A stretch of 64,000 nucleotides of DNA, taken from assembly GCF_034366625.1 (NCBI RefSeq), contig NZ_JAXMIH010000010.1, positions 186,001-250,000 on the forward strand. Reading direction: 5' to 3'. This document shows positions 18,275-26,594 of the stretch, piece by piece. How positions within the stretch are numbered: position 1 is the first letter of the stretch; every line of letters starts with the position of its first letter. The translations under genes were made by a program, and so were the position numbers. The notes beneath the pieces are model-generated. The model had not been told where the DNA came from, did not search any database, and was given only the letters and a program-made list of their open reading frames with translations. This DNA is from Prosthecobacter sp. GTDB taxonomy: Bacteria; Verrucomicrobiota; Verrucomicrobiia; Verrucomicrobiales; Verrucomicrobiaceae.

Positions 18275-21103
18275 CTACTGAATCAACTGCTCCAAATCCG
18301 TCTCGCTCAAACCTTCCATCATCGGGGCCTGATCATTCAGAGCGGCTTCCACTAGGCCGCGTTTCTGGGCCTGAAGTTTGAGGATGCGCTCCTCTACCGT
18401 GCCTCGAATCGCCAGGCGATAGGCGTTGACGACCTTCTGCTGGCCGATGCGGTGAGCACGGTCGATGGCTTGGGATTCGACGGCGGGATTCCACCACGGA
18501 TCGGCCAGGATGACGTTGTCGGCGGCGGTCAGATTGAGGCCGTAGCCGCCGGCTTTGAGGCTGATGAGGAAGATGCGGCAGTTCGGGTCTTTCTGGAAGC
18601 GCTCCACTTGGGCCGAGCGGTCTTGGCTGCTGCCATCCAAGTAGGCATGGTCGAGTTTCTCCGCCCTCAAATGGTCACGCATGAGACGTAAGAACTGCAC
18701 AAACTGGCTGAACACGAGTAGTTTACCGCCTGATTCGAGCGTGGACTCGATTTGACCGATGAGGGCAGGCCATTTGCCGGAAAGGTTCTCCTGTACCAGC
18801 CCCTTGAGCGCCTCGGGTTGGACGCCGGTGAGGCGCAGATCGCAGCAGACTTGGCGCAGGCGCAGCAGAACCGTGAACATGGTCATCTTGGCCCCGTTCT
18901 GGCCGGAACGGCGGCGGGCGGCTTTGATCTCCTCCCGGCCCTCCTCCAGAATCCTGCGGTAGAACTCGGTCTGGGCCGCGCTGGGAACACACCAGAGCAC
19001 CTGCTCGATCTTCTCGGGCAGATCCTTGAGCACCTGCCGTTTCGTCCGACGCAGAAAGAACGGCTGAGTCAGCTTCTGAAGCCGCAGCGCGGCCGATTTG
19101 CCCGCCGGGAGGTCCAAACCGGACTGGATCGGGCTTTCAAAGCGCTCTTTGAAGGAACTCTGGTTCCCGAGGTAGCCCGGCAGTGCGAACTGGAAGATCG
19201 ACCACAAATCCCGCACCCCGTTCTCCAGCGGTGTCCCCGTCAGGGCGATCCGACCATTCGATTTGATGCTGCGGAGCGTTTTGGCGGCGTCCGTGTCGGG
19301 ATTGCGGATGAAGCTGGCCTCATCGAGCAGTAGCAGGCCGAATTGAATACTTTGGTAATGTTTAATATCTCTGATGATCAACTGATAAGATGTCAATATC
19401 ACGTCATGAACGTTGATCGAGGCCAGGGCCTTTTCCCGGCCCGAACCCTGCACTTGGAGCAGCTTCAGGGTGGGTGCAAAGCGCTCAAACTCAGCCTGCC
19501 AGTTGCCGAGCAGCGACTTGGGGCAAACCACCAGCACCGGGCCGCTTTGTGCCCCTTTCCGCTGCTTCAGGAACAGCGCTAGCGCGATGCTCTGAACGGT
19601 TTTGCCGAGACCCATTTCATCAGCCAAGATGCCGCCCCTGCCTCGGAGGATGCGCGAAGTCATCCAGCACACGCCCTCCATTTGGTAAGGTCGCAGCAGG
19701 CCAGCAAGATCGCCGATTTCAGCCCTCACTTCGTCATTTGTAACGCTAAGATCGTTGCTATTTCCAGCGGCTTCATCGCCAAAATAGGCCGCATGCGCCC
19801 CATGAACCCGGGCACCATCGGGCGTCAGTTCCAGCGGGACATCGCGCAGCGACTCCTCCAGATCGTCCACAGCGGCGATGTCGAGAATGTAACGCTTTCC
19901 ATTGGCCCCTTGAACCGAGCGTTGGCCGGATCGTACCAACCGCAGCACCTCGGCACGTGGCAGGCGGAAGCCGTCGGCCGATTCATAAGCCAGTTCCATG
20001 CTAAGCCAGTCCCCGCCGCCCGAGTGACCTCCCTGCGGCACAAACTTGGTTTTCGGGGCGATGCGCTGAATTCCCCGGGTCACGCCACGCCAACGCTCTC
20101 CTTCCAGAATCGTCGCTAGATCTCGCAACAGCGGCAGCTCGGAGGCATAGAGACGCAGAACGTTTTCGGTGCCTTGTAAACGCCAAATTTGTCCCTCCAG
20201 CGTGAAACCCAGCCCCTCCAAACGCCGCAAAAGACGGGATTCAGACTCTCTGTTCCACACGTAAAATAAAAACTCAGATAATTGATCCTGAATGGGGAAG
20301 ATGGATGTTGTTGTATTCTGTTTGGTGCCTTCTGCCACCACCGGCCAGCGATGGGTGCCATACTTGGCGGTGACACGGGCTTCGACGCTCTGAAGAGAGC
20401 CGTCGAGCTGGATTTCGAACTCGCACGGTACCGGAGCGACATGGAATTTCTCCAGACCCTCGCCTCGCAGTTCCATCTGGAAGCACTCGCCCAAAGCCTC
20501 CCCCTGCTCTGCCAGCCAGCGCAGCGGACGCGTTACCGCTCCCCGGCTCAAATCACCCGCCAAGGCGGTCAGTTCGGGGCTGTCGGCCAGATGGCGGAAC
20601 AGTGTGGCCGTTTCCTGGCAGAGCCACCAAGCACCCAGAACATGACGATGCTGGCTGCCTTCCAGTTTGAGCCGGACGTTTTGCGCATCGGCCGACTCGA
20701 CCACCAGCGGCAGTCTTACCAACTCCGGGGCCACGTGGAGGGAGCGTTCTTTCCCGTTCGGCTTGCCCGCAAAAACCCGGGGATGCTCCGCCAGCGATTG
20801 AAGGAACACCTTCAACCCTTCACCCTTGAGCGAGATCGGCAGGCTCTGCGGTTCCTTGATCCCTTGCCCGGCCAGCCAAGCCGCAAACAGCGATGACTCC
20901 TCCTCACCTCCAGCCTCGAACTTCACAAACACGCCAAAAGGTTCCCGCGCCTGCCCCTGGAGCAAAGTTTCCGGCAGGTAGAGCGAGTAGCGCCCGGAGA
21001 TCGTCAGCGGCTGGGGTATTGTAGTCCCGATCTCGCCACCGGTCTGCCGCCACCGCTTTGCTCCCGCACATGAGCTAGAGCCACCGCCAGCGCATGCTCG
21101 CAC
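18275..21103 (-). CDS. SNF2-family DEAD/DEAH-box helicase
   Basis: A 942-codon open frame from a GTG at 21103. The C-terminal half is a SNF2 ATPase: motif I ADEMGLGKTVQS, motif II LLLDEASF (DEAS instead of DEAH), motif III ALTGTPLENG, and helicase C motifs VFSQFVQF, YLDGSSQDRS and DPWWNPAVESQAIDRAHRIGQ. The first 450 residues resemble the bacterial SNF2-associated region. The first 30 or so residues (Gly/Ser/Cys-rich) are read from the region that encodes the SWIM zinc finger in another frame, so the true start is probably downstream, or the protein is fused by a frameshift. SNF2 proteins remodel protein-DNA complexes. Confidence 0.9.
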   Translation of the reverse strand: MRACAGGGSSSCAGAKRWRQTGGEIGTTIPQPLTISGRYSLYLPETLLQGQAREPFGVFVKFEAGGEEESSLFAAWLAGQGIKEPQSLPISLKGEGLKVFLQSLAEHPRVFAGKPNGKERSLHVAPELVRLPLVVESADAQNVRLKLEGSQHRHVLGAWWLCQETATLFRHLADSPELTALAGDLSRGAVTRPLRWLAEQGEALGECFQMELRGEGLEKFHVAPVPCEFEIQLDGSLQSVEARVTAKYGTHRWPVVAEGTKQNTTTSIFPIQDQLSEFLFYVWNRESESRLLRRLEGLGFTLEGQIWRLQGTENVLRLYASELPLLRDLATILEGERWRGVTRGIQRIAPKTKFVPQGGHSGGGDWLSMELAYESADGFRLPRAEVLRLVRSGQRSVQGANGKRYILDIAAVDDLEESLRDVPLELTPDGARVHGAHAAYFGDEAAGNSNDLSVTNDEVRAEIGDLAGLLRPYQMEGVCWMTSRILRGRGGILADEMGLGKTVQSIALALFLKQRKGAQSGPVLVVCPKSLLGNWQAEFERFAPTLKLLQVQGSGREKALASINVHDVILTSYQLIIRDIKHYQSIQFGLLLLDEASFIRNPDTDAAKTLRSIKSNGRIALTGTPLENGVRDLWSIFQFALPGYLGNQSSFKERFESPIQSGLDLPAGKSAALRLQKLTQPFFLRRTKRQVLKDLPEKIEQVLWCVPSAAQTEFYRRILEEGREEIKAARRRSGQNGAKMTMFTVLLRLRQVCCDLRLTGVQPEALKGLVQENLSGKWPALIGQIESTLESGGKLLVFSQFVQFLRLMRDHLRAEKLDHAYLDGSSQDRSAQVERFQKDPNCRIFLISLKAGGYGLNLTAADNVILADPWWNPAVESQAIDRAHRIGQQKVVNAYRLAIRGTVEERILKLQAQKRGLVEAALNDQAPMMEGLSETDLEQLIQ

Positions 21104-21333
21104 ATCATGCCACTGCGTCGCGAATGCGGACAGGTGCAGAGATTCTCCACATCCGTCGCTGTGCGGATGCGCAGGCCGGTGGTGAACTTCATTTTGCCCG
21201 ACCCCGCCGTGCCACGAATCATTCCATCACTCGTGCTCGTGACCGCCGCCAGACCAGCATCTACCAGCGAACGCGCGGCCTTCATGACCGCCCAGCCGCC
21301 GATCTCGCCGAGCCATTTCTCCGTGATCTCCAT
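21004..21333 (-). CDS. SWIM zinc-finger module preceding the SNF2 helicase
   Basis: A 109-residue product from the ATG at 21333 (an earlier ATG at 21408 would run into the divergent parA start). It contains a complete SWIM finger, C-T-C followed ten residues later by C-E-H, after the segment GMIRGTAGSGKMKFTTGLRI. Its last 100 bases overlap the helicase frame, which is read one base off. In many bacteria a SWIM domain is the N-terminus of the SNF2 protein itself, so this is either a split gene made by one frameshift (natural or an assembly error) or two overlapping coupled genes. SWIM domains bind DNA or proteins. Confidence 0.75.
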   Translation of the reverse strand: MEITEKWLGEIGGWAVMKAARSLVDAGLAAVTSTSDGMIRGTAGSGKMKFTTGLRIRTATDVENLCTCPHSRRSGMMCEHALAVALAHVREQSGGGRPVARSGLQYPSR

Positions 21334-21385
21334 TTCGTGCTGGCGTGTCTCATGGTTTATCTGCAAAGTCCAATGACAAGTGCCT

Positions 21386-22174
21386 ATGCGGATCGTTGCT
21401 ATTTCCAATCAAAAGGGCGGAGTCGGTAAAACGACCACCGCTTTGAACCTCGCCGCATGCCTGACCCAACGTGGGGTGAGGGTTCTGCTGATCGATCTCG
21501 ACCCCCAGGCCAACGCCACCAGCGGCCTCGGCCTGGCCCAAGAAGACGGCGGCAGCCTCTATTCGGCCCTCGTGGATGGCACCGACCCACGTCTCGCCAT
21601 CCGCAGCACCCGACTGCCGAACCTTTCGATCATCCGTTCGCACCAGGAACTCGCCGGTTGCGAAATCGAACTCGCCCAGGCCGGCAACCACATGGCACGC
21701 CTGCGCGAGGTGCTCTCCCCCCTGCGTGACTCCGGCCACTTCGACTACGCCATTCTCGACACCCCGCCCTCCCTCGGCGTCCTCATGACGGGGGCACTGG
21801 CGGCGGCCGATGAGCTGATCGTGCCCATCCAGTGCGAGTACTTCGGGCTCGAAGGCCTCTCCAAGATCGTCAACGTCGTCCAGCAGATCCGTGACTGCGG
21901 GGCCAATCCCGAACTGCTGCTCGAAGGCATCGTCATGACCATGTTCGACAGCCGCGCGAACTTGGCGAACCAGGTCGTCAACGACGTGCGCAACTACTTC
22001 GCCGAAACCTGCTACCAGACCCTCATCCCGCGCACCGTGCGCCTCGGTGAGGCCCCCAGCTTCGGCAAAAGCATCATTGAATACGAACCCTCCGGCCGTG
22101 GAGCCCAAGCCTACCGGGCGCTGGCAGATGAATTCCTCGCCCGCCGCGCCGTGGCACAGCCAGTGGCAGCTTGA
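21386..22174 (+). CDS. parA: ParA/Soj family ATPase
   Basis: A 262-residue ParA-type P-loop ATPase. The deviant Walker A motif KGGVGKTT is at residues 10-17, followed by LIDLDPQANATSGLG, DTPPSLG and the characteristic EYFGLEGLSK region. Two ATGs, at 21380 and 21386, are possible. ParA proteins segregate chromosomes or position cargo, usually with ParB. No ParB follows here; the next gene is a radical SAM protein 18 bases on. It is divergent from the SWIM/SNF2 genes with a promoter region of only about 50 bases. Confidence 0.92.
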   Translation: MRIVAISNQKGGVGKTTTALNLAACLTQRGVRVLLIDLDPQANATSGLGLAQEDGGSLYSALVDGTDPRLAIRSTRLPNLSIIRSHQELAGCEIELAQAGNHMARLREVLSPLRDSGHFDYAILDTPPSLGVLMTGALAAADELIVPIQCEYFGLEGLSKIVNVVQQIRDCGANPELLLEGIVMTMFDSRANLANQVVNDVRNYFAETCYQTLIPRTVRLGEAPSFGKSIIEYEPSGRGAQAYRALADEFLARRAVAQPVAA

Positions 22175-22192
22175 GGCAACCCCCACGGTGTC

Positions 22193-23248
22193 ATGCAGAC
22201 GCCTCCTTCCGGCATTCGTGGACGCGGCGCAGGCTTCAATCCTGACCAGCGCTTCGCCGAACTGCATGTGGACTACGATCCCGGCGAATCGCCGGAGAAG
22301 GTCGCAACGAAGTTCCTTCGCGATCACTCGTCCTCGATCATCTCGAAGAACAACAGCCCCGATCTCCCCTTCGAGGCCAGTTTGAATCCTTACCGTGGCT
22401 GCGAGCACGGCTGTGCCTACTGCTACGCCCGGCCCACGCACGAATACCTCGGCTTCTCCGCCGGGGTGGACTTCGAGTCCCGCATCATGGTCAAAGAGGA
22501 CGCCCCTGCCCTGCTCCGCACTGAATTGCTCAAACCGTCCTACAAACCCGTCACCCTCTCCCTCAGCGGCGTCACGGACCCGTACCAGCCCATCGAGAAA
22601 AAACTGCGCATCACGCGTGGCTGCCTCGAAGTCCTGGCCGAAGCACGCCATCCCGTCGTGCTCATCACGAAAAACCACCTCATCACACGGGATGTCGACC
22701 TCCTCGCCGAACTCGCCCGCCATCATGCCACCGCCGTTTACATCTCCGTCACCACGCTCGATCCCGACCTCGCCCACAAGCTCGAACCCCGCGCCTCCGC
22801 GCCAAAGATGCGCCTGGAGGCCATCCGCATCTTGAACGAGGCCGGTGTGCCCGTCGGCGTCTCCACCGCGCCGATCATTCCCGGCCTGAACGACTCCGAA
22901 ATCCCCGCCCTCATCGACGCCGCCCGCGCCGCCGGGGCGCAATTCGCCGGTTACACCGTTGTGCGCCTGCCCTTCGCTGTGAAGGACATCTTCCGCGCCT
23001 GGCTGGACCAACATTTCCCCGGCATGCGCGACAAAATCCTCAACCGCATCGAGGAGACGCAGGGCAAAACACTCTCCCACGGCGAATTCGGCAAGCGCCT
23101 CAAAGGCATCGGCATCTGGTCCGAGCAAATCGCCTCGCTCTTCCGCGTTTCCATTCAGCGCGCTGGCATGCTCCACCGCCGCCCGCAGGTGAATGCGGAT
23201 GCCTTTCGGCGTCCACTCGATCCCGGCGGGCAGTTGGAGCTGTTTTGA
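22193..23248 (+). CDS. PA0069-family radical SAM protein
   Basis: A 351-residue radical SAM enzyme. The cluster motif is C-E-H-G-C-A-Y-C (CxxxCxxC) within NPYRGCEHGCAYCYARPTHE, the hallmark of the PA0069/spore-photoproduct-lyase-like group, followed by VTLSLSGVTDPYQPIE and the LITKNHLITRD segment. The [4Fe-4S] cluster would cleave S-adenosylmethionine; the substrate is unknown, with a DNA-repair role suggested for relatives. It is 18 bases downstream of parA and likely co-transcribed. It converges on the SMP-30 gene with a six-base gap. Confidence 0.88.
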   Translation: MQTPPSGIRGRGAGFNPDQRFAELHVDYDPGESPEKVATKFLRDHSSSIISKNNSPDLPFEASLNPYRGCEHGCAYCYARPTHEYLGFSAGVDFESRIMVKEDAPALLRTELLKPSYKPVTLSLSGVTDPYQPIEKKLRITRGCLEVLAEARHPVVLITKNHLITRDVDLLAELARHHATAVYISVTTLDPDLAHKLEPRASAPKMRLEAIRILNEAGVPVGVSTAPIIPGLNDSEIPALIDAARAAGAQFAGYTVVRLPFAVKDIFRAWLDQHFPGMRDKILNRIEETQGKTLSHGEFGKRLKGIGIWSEQIASLFRVSIQRAGMLHRRPQVNADAFRRPLDPGGQLELF

Positions 23249-23254
23249 GAACGA

Positions 23255-24103
23255 TCAGCCACCAAAGGCCGATGCGGGAACACCTTGAGTACCTGGACGA
23301 CAGACAAACAGACGTCCGGCCAGCGGTTCTTCAAGGCCGGGCTTCAAGCCCGTCGTGATGTAGAGATCACGCAAATCGGGGCCACCGAAGGCGCAGGCGG
23401 TCGTTTCGACGCAGGGAAAGTCGATCTGCATCTCGACCTTCTGCGAGGCGGGATTGAAACAGACCACCTTCGCGCCGTGGCAGAAGGCGATCCAGAGCCG
23501 GTCCTCGCTGTCGATGGTCATACCATCGGGCACTGACGCATCGACGCTGGTGTCCCACACCACACGCTCGTTGCTGATGACACCGGCCGCGTTGTCGAAG
23601 TCGAAGGCGCGCACCTTTCTGCTCGGCGTGTCGATGTAATACATCGTGCGCGTATCACGGCTCCAGATGATGCCGTTGGAGTTCGTCACCGGGGCAAATT
23701 TCTTTTCGACCCGCAGATCAGTGTGCAGGCAGTAGAGCGCGGCATCGGCACGCCTCTTCAAGCAGATCGTTCCGGCCCACAGACGGCCCGCCGGATCGCA
23801 TTTACCGTCATTGAAGCGGTTGTCCGGCAGATCCGGCTCCGGGTTAGAGATGGGCGTGCTTTGACCGCTGGCTTCATCGAGAAAGAAGAACCCATCATCC
23901 CCTGCCCAAACGAGTCCGCCCTTCGCACGCGGCACCACCGTGCCGACACGCTGCCCGACATCCCAGATCTTTTCATCTCCCGTGTCCGGCTTGAAAGCGA
24001 TGATCTTGTGCGTCTCGATATCGACATAGAGCAGACGGCCTTGATGCCAGATCGGGCCTTCGCCCCATTCGGAAACGTGGTTGGAGATGGGTTCGGGAGT
24101 CAT
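23255..24103 (-). CDS. SMP-30/gluconolactonase family protein
   Basis: A 282-residue six-bladed beta-propeller of the SMP-30/LRE group. Visible metal ligands are the N-terminal Glu in SEWGEGPIWHQ, Asn in VTNSNGIIWSRD and Asp in SVPDGMTID. Such enzymes hydrolyse sugar lactones to aldonic acids. The start codon overlaps the tsaB stop by four bases (ATGA), making it the last gene of a four-gene chain with thiL, tsaE and tsaB, an unexpected partner set. No signal peptide, so cytoplasmic. Confidence 0.9.
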   Translation of the reverse strand: MTPEPISNHVSEWGEGPIWHQGRLLYVDIETHKIIAFKPDTGDEKIWDVGQRVGTVVPRAKGGLVWAGDDGFFFLDEASGQSTPISNPEPDLPDNRFNDGKCDPAGRLWAGTICLKRRADAALYCLHTDLRVEKKFAPVTNSNGIIWSRDTRTMYYIDTPSRKVRAFDFDNAAGVISNERVVWDTSVDASVPDGMTIDSEDRLWIAFCHGAKVVCFNPASQKVEMQIDFPCVETTACAFGGPDLRDLYITTGLKPGLEEPLAGRLFVCRPGTQGVPASAFGG

Positions 24104-24756
24104 GGTGATGGATGTTGGGATGTTAAAGCGGGACGCTTCGGCATCGTGATGAAGGCCTCGGCGAGGTAATGCGGAATCAGAGGTTGTTGAATGAGCGCGT
24201 CGAGCTCGGCTTGGCTCAACGACTGGATGATTCGAGCCAGACGAATTGCGCTAGGCTTGGCCGATCGAATATCCGTCAATGCCAAGGGCGGTTTGGGATC
24301 GAACGTGAGCCACGTTTGGCCGTCAGCCGTCCGCTCGCGGGCAGTTTCGGCAGACACGGTTTCGAGATCGGGCAGCAGCCGGCCATTATCGACTCGTGCG
24401 AGGTAAAAGCTCTGACGGCGGGCATCGCCAATGATCGGATAACTGTTTGGGGCCTCAATGTCCGGTGCCGTGAGCGACGACCAGCCGACGCACCACACAT
24501 TTCGCGACAACGCGATGCCTTGCGCGGCGGCAATGGCGATGCGCACGCCGGTGTAAGAGCCGGGGCCGTTGCCAATGACGATGCCAGTTAGCTCATCACC
24601 TGCTGCGGCCAAGGCGTCGCGTAGAGGCGCGAAGACCTGCGCGTTGTGAGAGCGTTCGGATTGGAACGAGGAACGAAACAGTACGTCATCGCCCCGCACG
24701 ACGGCGATGCTGCCGTGGGCGGTGGAAAGGTCGAGGGCGAGGAGGGTTCGGGTCAT
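24100..24756 (-). CDS. tsaB: t6A biosynthesis protein TsaB
   Basis: A 218-residue protein from the ATG at 24756; the open frame extends much further upstream but that part is Arg/His-rich out-of-frame tsaE sequence. The ASKHA-fold N-terminus ILALDLSTAHGSIAV-type segment and the hallmark GNGPGSYTGVRIAIAAAQG are present. TsaB pairs with TsaD and TsaE to place threonylcarbamoyl on A37 of ANN-decoding tRNAs. It overlaps tsaE upstream and the SMP-30 gene downstream by four bases each, so translation is probably coupled. Confidence 0.93.
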   Translation of the reverse strand: MTRTLLALDLSTAHGSIAVVRGDDVLFRSSFQSERSHNAQVFAPLRDALAAAGDELTGIVIGNGPGSYTGVRIAIAAAQGIALSRNVWCVGWSSLTAPDIEAPNSYPIIGDARRQSFYLARVDNGRLLPDLETVSAETARERTADGQTWLTFDPKPPLALTDIRSAKPSAIRLARIIQSLSQAELDALIQQPLIPHYLAEAFITMPKRPALTSQHPSP

Positions 24757-25172
24757 TTCGCGAGCGGCCCTTCCGTGACATGCCGCGAGCCATCCGGCAA
24801 GGATTCGATGTGAAACCAGCGCGTGCTGGACGGCATCAAATCGGGGAACATGTCGGCCCACTCGACGATGATGACGCCGGGTTCGGTCAAAAACTCGTCC
24901 CAGCCGATGCCGATGACCTCGACGGCACTTTCCATGCGGTAGAAGTCGAAATGGAAGACCGGCAGGCGGCCGTCGAGGTATTCGTGGACGAGAGTGAAGG
25001 TGGGGCTGGTCACAGCGGCCTTCGATTCCATGCCAGCGACAATGCCGCGCGTGATCTGCGTCTTTCCAGCGCCGAGATTCCCGCACAGCGCGATGACATC
25101 GCCCGCCGACAGTGTCGGCGCGAGTTGCATGCCCCAGGCGTGGGCGTCATCAGCAGTCGTGAGAGTGATCAT
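24753..25172 (-). CDS. tsaE: t6A biosynthesis ATPase TsaE
   Basis: A 139-residue P-loop protein. Walker A is GNLGAGKT, followed by SPTFTLVHEY and FHFDFYRM, all diagnostic of TsaE, with VIIVEWADMFPDLMP near the end. TsaE is the ATPase that recycles the TsaBDE complex during tRNA t6A formation. Its start overlaps the thiL stop and its stop overlaps the tsaB start (ATGA at both). Confidence 0.95.
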   Translation of the reverse strand: MITLTTADDAHAWGMQLAPTLSAGDVIALCGNLGAGKTQITRGIVAGMESKAAVTSPTFTLVHEYLDGRLPVFHFDFYRMESAVEVIGIGWDEFLTEPGVIIVEWADMFPDLMPSSTRWFHIESLPDGSRHVTEGPLAK

Positions 25173-26074
25173 GCGTCAGCACTGAGTGCAAAATGATCCC
25201 ATCCCGTGCTCTCAAAGTCCGGCGGGCGGCCTTGGCCGGGAGGGACGAGTTTGCCGATGATGGTGAGGGGAAGCTTCGGGAAGGCTTCACGCCATTTCGG
25301 CAGGAGAGATTTCACGCTGCGGGGATTCACGGCGAGAAGGAGTTCGTAGTCTTCGCCGTCGCCCCAGGCTTGATCGAAAGTGCAGCCGGGATTGCACGGG
25401 AGAGATGCGACGTTGACTTGATAATGAGTACCGCTGGCGAGGGCGAGGCGCGGCAGGTCTTTGGCAAGGCCGTCGCTGATGTCCATCATCGCATGCGGAT
25501 GCGCGTTTTCGGAGAGCCAGCGGCCGGCTTCGAGGCGTGGCTCGAATTTGAGGTGCTTGCCTTTGATGGAGCCACCGAGACGACCGGTGACGAGCAGGAC
25601 ATCGCCCGCCTTGCCCTCGCTGCGGGAAAGCCAGCGCTTCGACGGCACGGTGCCGCTCATGGAAATGGACAGCATGAGCACGAGGCCGCGCGAGGTCTCG
25701 CCGCCGACGATGTTGATGCCGTACTGCTTCGAAATGGCGCGCATGCCACGATAGATCTCAGTGAGGAACTCCACCTCCATGCTTGGTGGGGCCACCAAGG
25801 TGATCATGGCATGTCTGGGCGTGCCGCCCATGGCCGCGAAATCACTCACCACACGTGCGATGGCTTTGCGCCCGATGAGTTTCGGCGGCGTTTCGAGCGT
25901 GAAATGCACGTCCTGCACAAGCGCGTCGGTTTTGAGCAGCGTGTGCTCGTTTTTCGTACTGCGGACGACGGCGCAATCATCACCGGCTCCGGCGATGACA
26001 TCGCGGTCGAGCTTCACGCCGCGCATGAGTTTGCGGATGAGTTTGTCTTCTCCGATGTCGGCTAAAGTGGGCAT
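25169..26074 (-). CDS. thiL: Thiamine-monophosphate kinase
   Basis: A 301-residue ThiL of the PurM/AIR synthase fold. Landmarks are IGEDKLIRKL at the N-terminus, AGDDCAVVR (ATP/Mg site), GGETSRG, and MMDISDGLAKDLPRLA. It phosphorylates thiamine monophosphate to the diphosphate cofactor. It is the first gene of the leftward thiL-tsaE-tsaB-SMP30 chain; a strong palindrome (26090-26167) lies 16 bases upstream of its start. Confidence 0.95.
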   Translation of the reverse strand: MPTLADIGEDKLIRKLMRGVKLDRDVIAGAGDDCAVVRSTKNEHTLLKTDALVQDVHFTLETPPKLIGRKAIARVVSDFAAMGGTPRHAMITLVAPPSMEVEFLTEIYRGMRAISKQYGINIVGGETSRGLVLMLSISMSGTVPSKRWLSRSEGKAGDVLLVTGRLGGSIKGKHLKFEPRLEAGRWLSENAHPHAMMDISDGLAKDLPRLALASGTHYQVNVASLPCNPGCTFDQAWGDGEDYELLLAVNPRSVKSLLPKWREAFPKLPLTIIGKLVPPGQGRPPDFESTGWDHFALSADA

Positions 26075-26089
26075 TGGTGGGAACTGAAC

Positions 26090-26167
26090 TGGTAAAATAA
26101 TGGCGGGTAAAATGATGTCAGAAGGGTTTCGATTCAGATCATCATTCTACCCGTCATTATTTTACCA
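26090..26167. repeat. 28-bp inverted repeat, TAAAATAATG type
   Basis: The left arm (26090-26117) and the right arm (26140-26167) are reverse complements at 26 of 28 positions, separated by 22 bases. Each arm itself contains near-repeats of GGTAAAATRATG. It is AT-rich compared with the surroundings. It sits between the hypothetical gene ending at 26175 and the thiL start, and shares an AAAATAATGACG core with the element at 41010-41066. Confidence 0.85.
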
Positions 26168-26174
26168 GAATCCT

Positions 26175-26492
26175 TCATCGCTTCACCACCACGTTCTGCC
26201 CGTCGAAGTGCAGCATGCGGTTCTTCAGACCACGCATGGCCTGTTTTGGAATGTAAACTTCCACATCGCCGATTTGATGGCGGTGTTCGGTCGGAGCCTG
26301 CCAGCCGCTGATCCACATGAGCTGCCACCACTCCTGGCCGCTGAGATCCCCCTGGCCGCAACGAACATAATCGAGGTGCAAAACGTCACCTTGATGACCA
26401 AGACGCTCAATGTTGTGCTTCGACTCCAGATAGTCCGCGAAGGCCTGAGAATAGATCAGGCCGCTGCGGAGACGATGGAGGACGAGAGCCAA
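26175..26492 (-). CDS. Hypothetical protein, possibly 5'-truncated
   Basis: An open frame of about 105 codons if it starts at a TTG at 26492; there is no ATG near the beginning and an in-frame stop lies just upstream. The composition (LIYSQAFADYLESKHNIERLG, WWQLMWISGW, FDGQNVVVKR) looks like real protein rather than chance, but no family is recognised. A short repeat (GTCGAAT twice) lies at its 5' end, between it and the sod terminator. It may be the surviving C-terminal part of a longer gene. Confidence 0.5.
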   Translation of the reverse strand: MALVLHRLRSGLIYSQAFADYLESKHNIERLGHQGDVLHLDYVRCGQGDLSGQEWWQLMWISGWQAPTEHRHQIGDVEVYIPKQAMRGLKNRMLHFDGQNVVVKR

Positions 26493-26530
26493 GGGAATGC
26501 AGAGTGTCGAATGTCGAATGATTCAAAGAC

Positions 26531-26563
26531 AAAGCGCGGGACGGGGTGGCCGTTCCGCGCTTT
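26531..26563 (-). terminator. Rho-independent terminator of the superoxide dismutase gene
   Basis: A 14-bp stem with a single G-U pair (AAAGCGCGG... on the plus strand) and a five-base loop lies 31 bases past the sod stop. On the minus strand it is followed by the T-rich GTCTTTG. Confidence 0.8.
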
Positions 26564-26594
26564 GGGGAGTGACTGCGAGAGTCAACGGAGCGGA

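Noticed and set aside
21350-23176. 608-codon leftward open frame opposite parA and the radical SAM gene
   Set aside because: Spans two well-supported genes in antisense and has no recognisable motif.
21380-23248. Complete ParABS partition locus
   Set aside because: No ParB-like gene and no obvious parS-type palindrome is adjacent.
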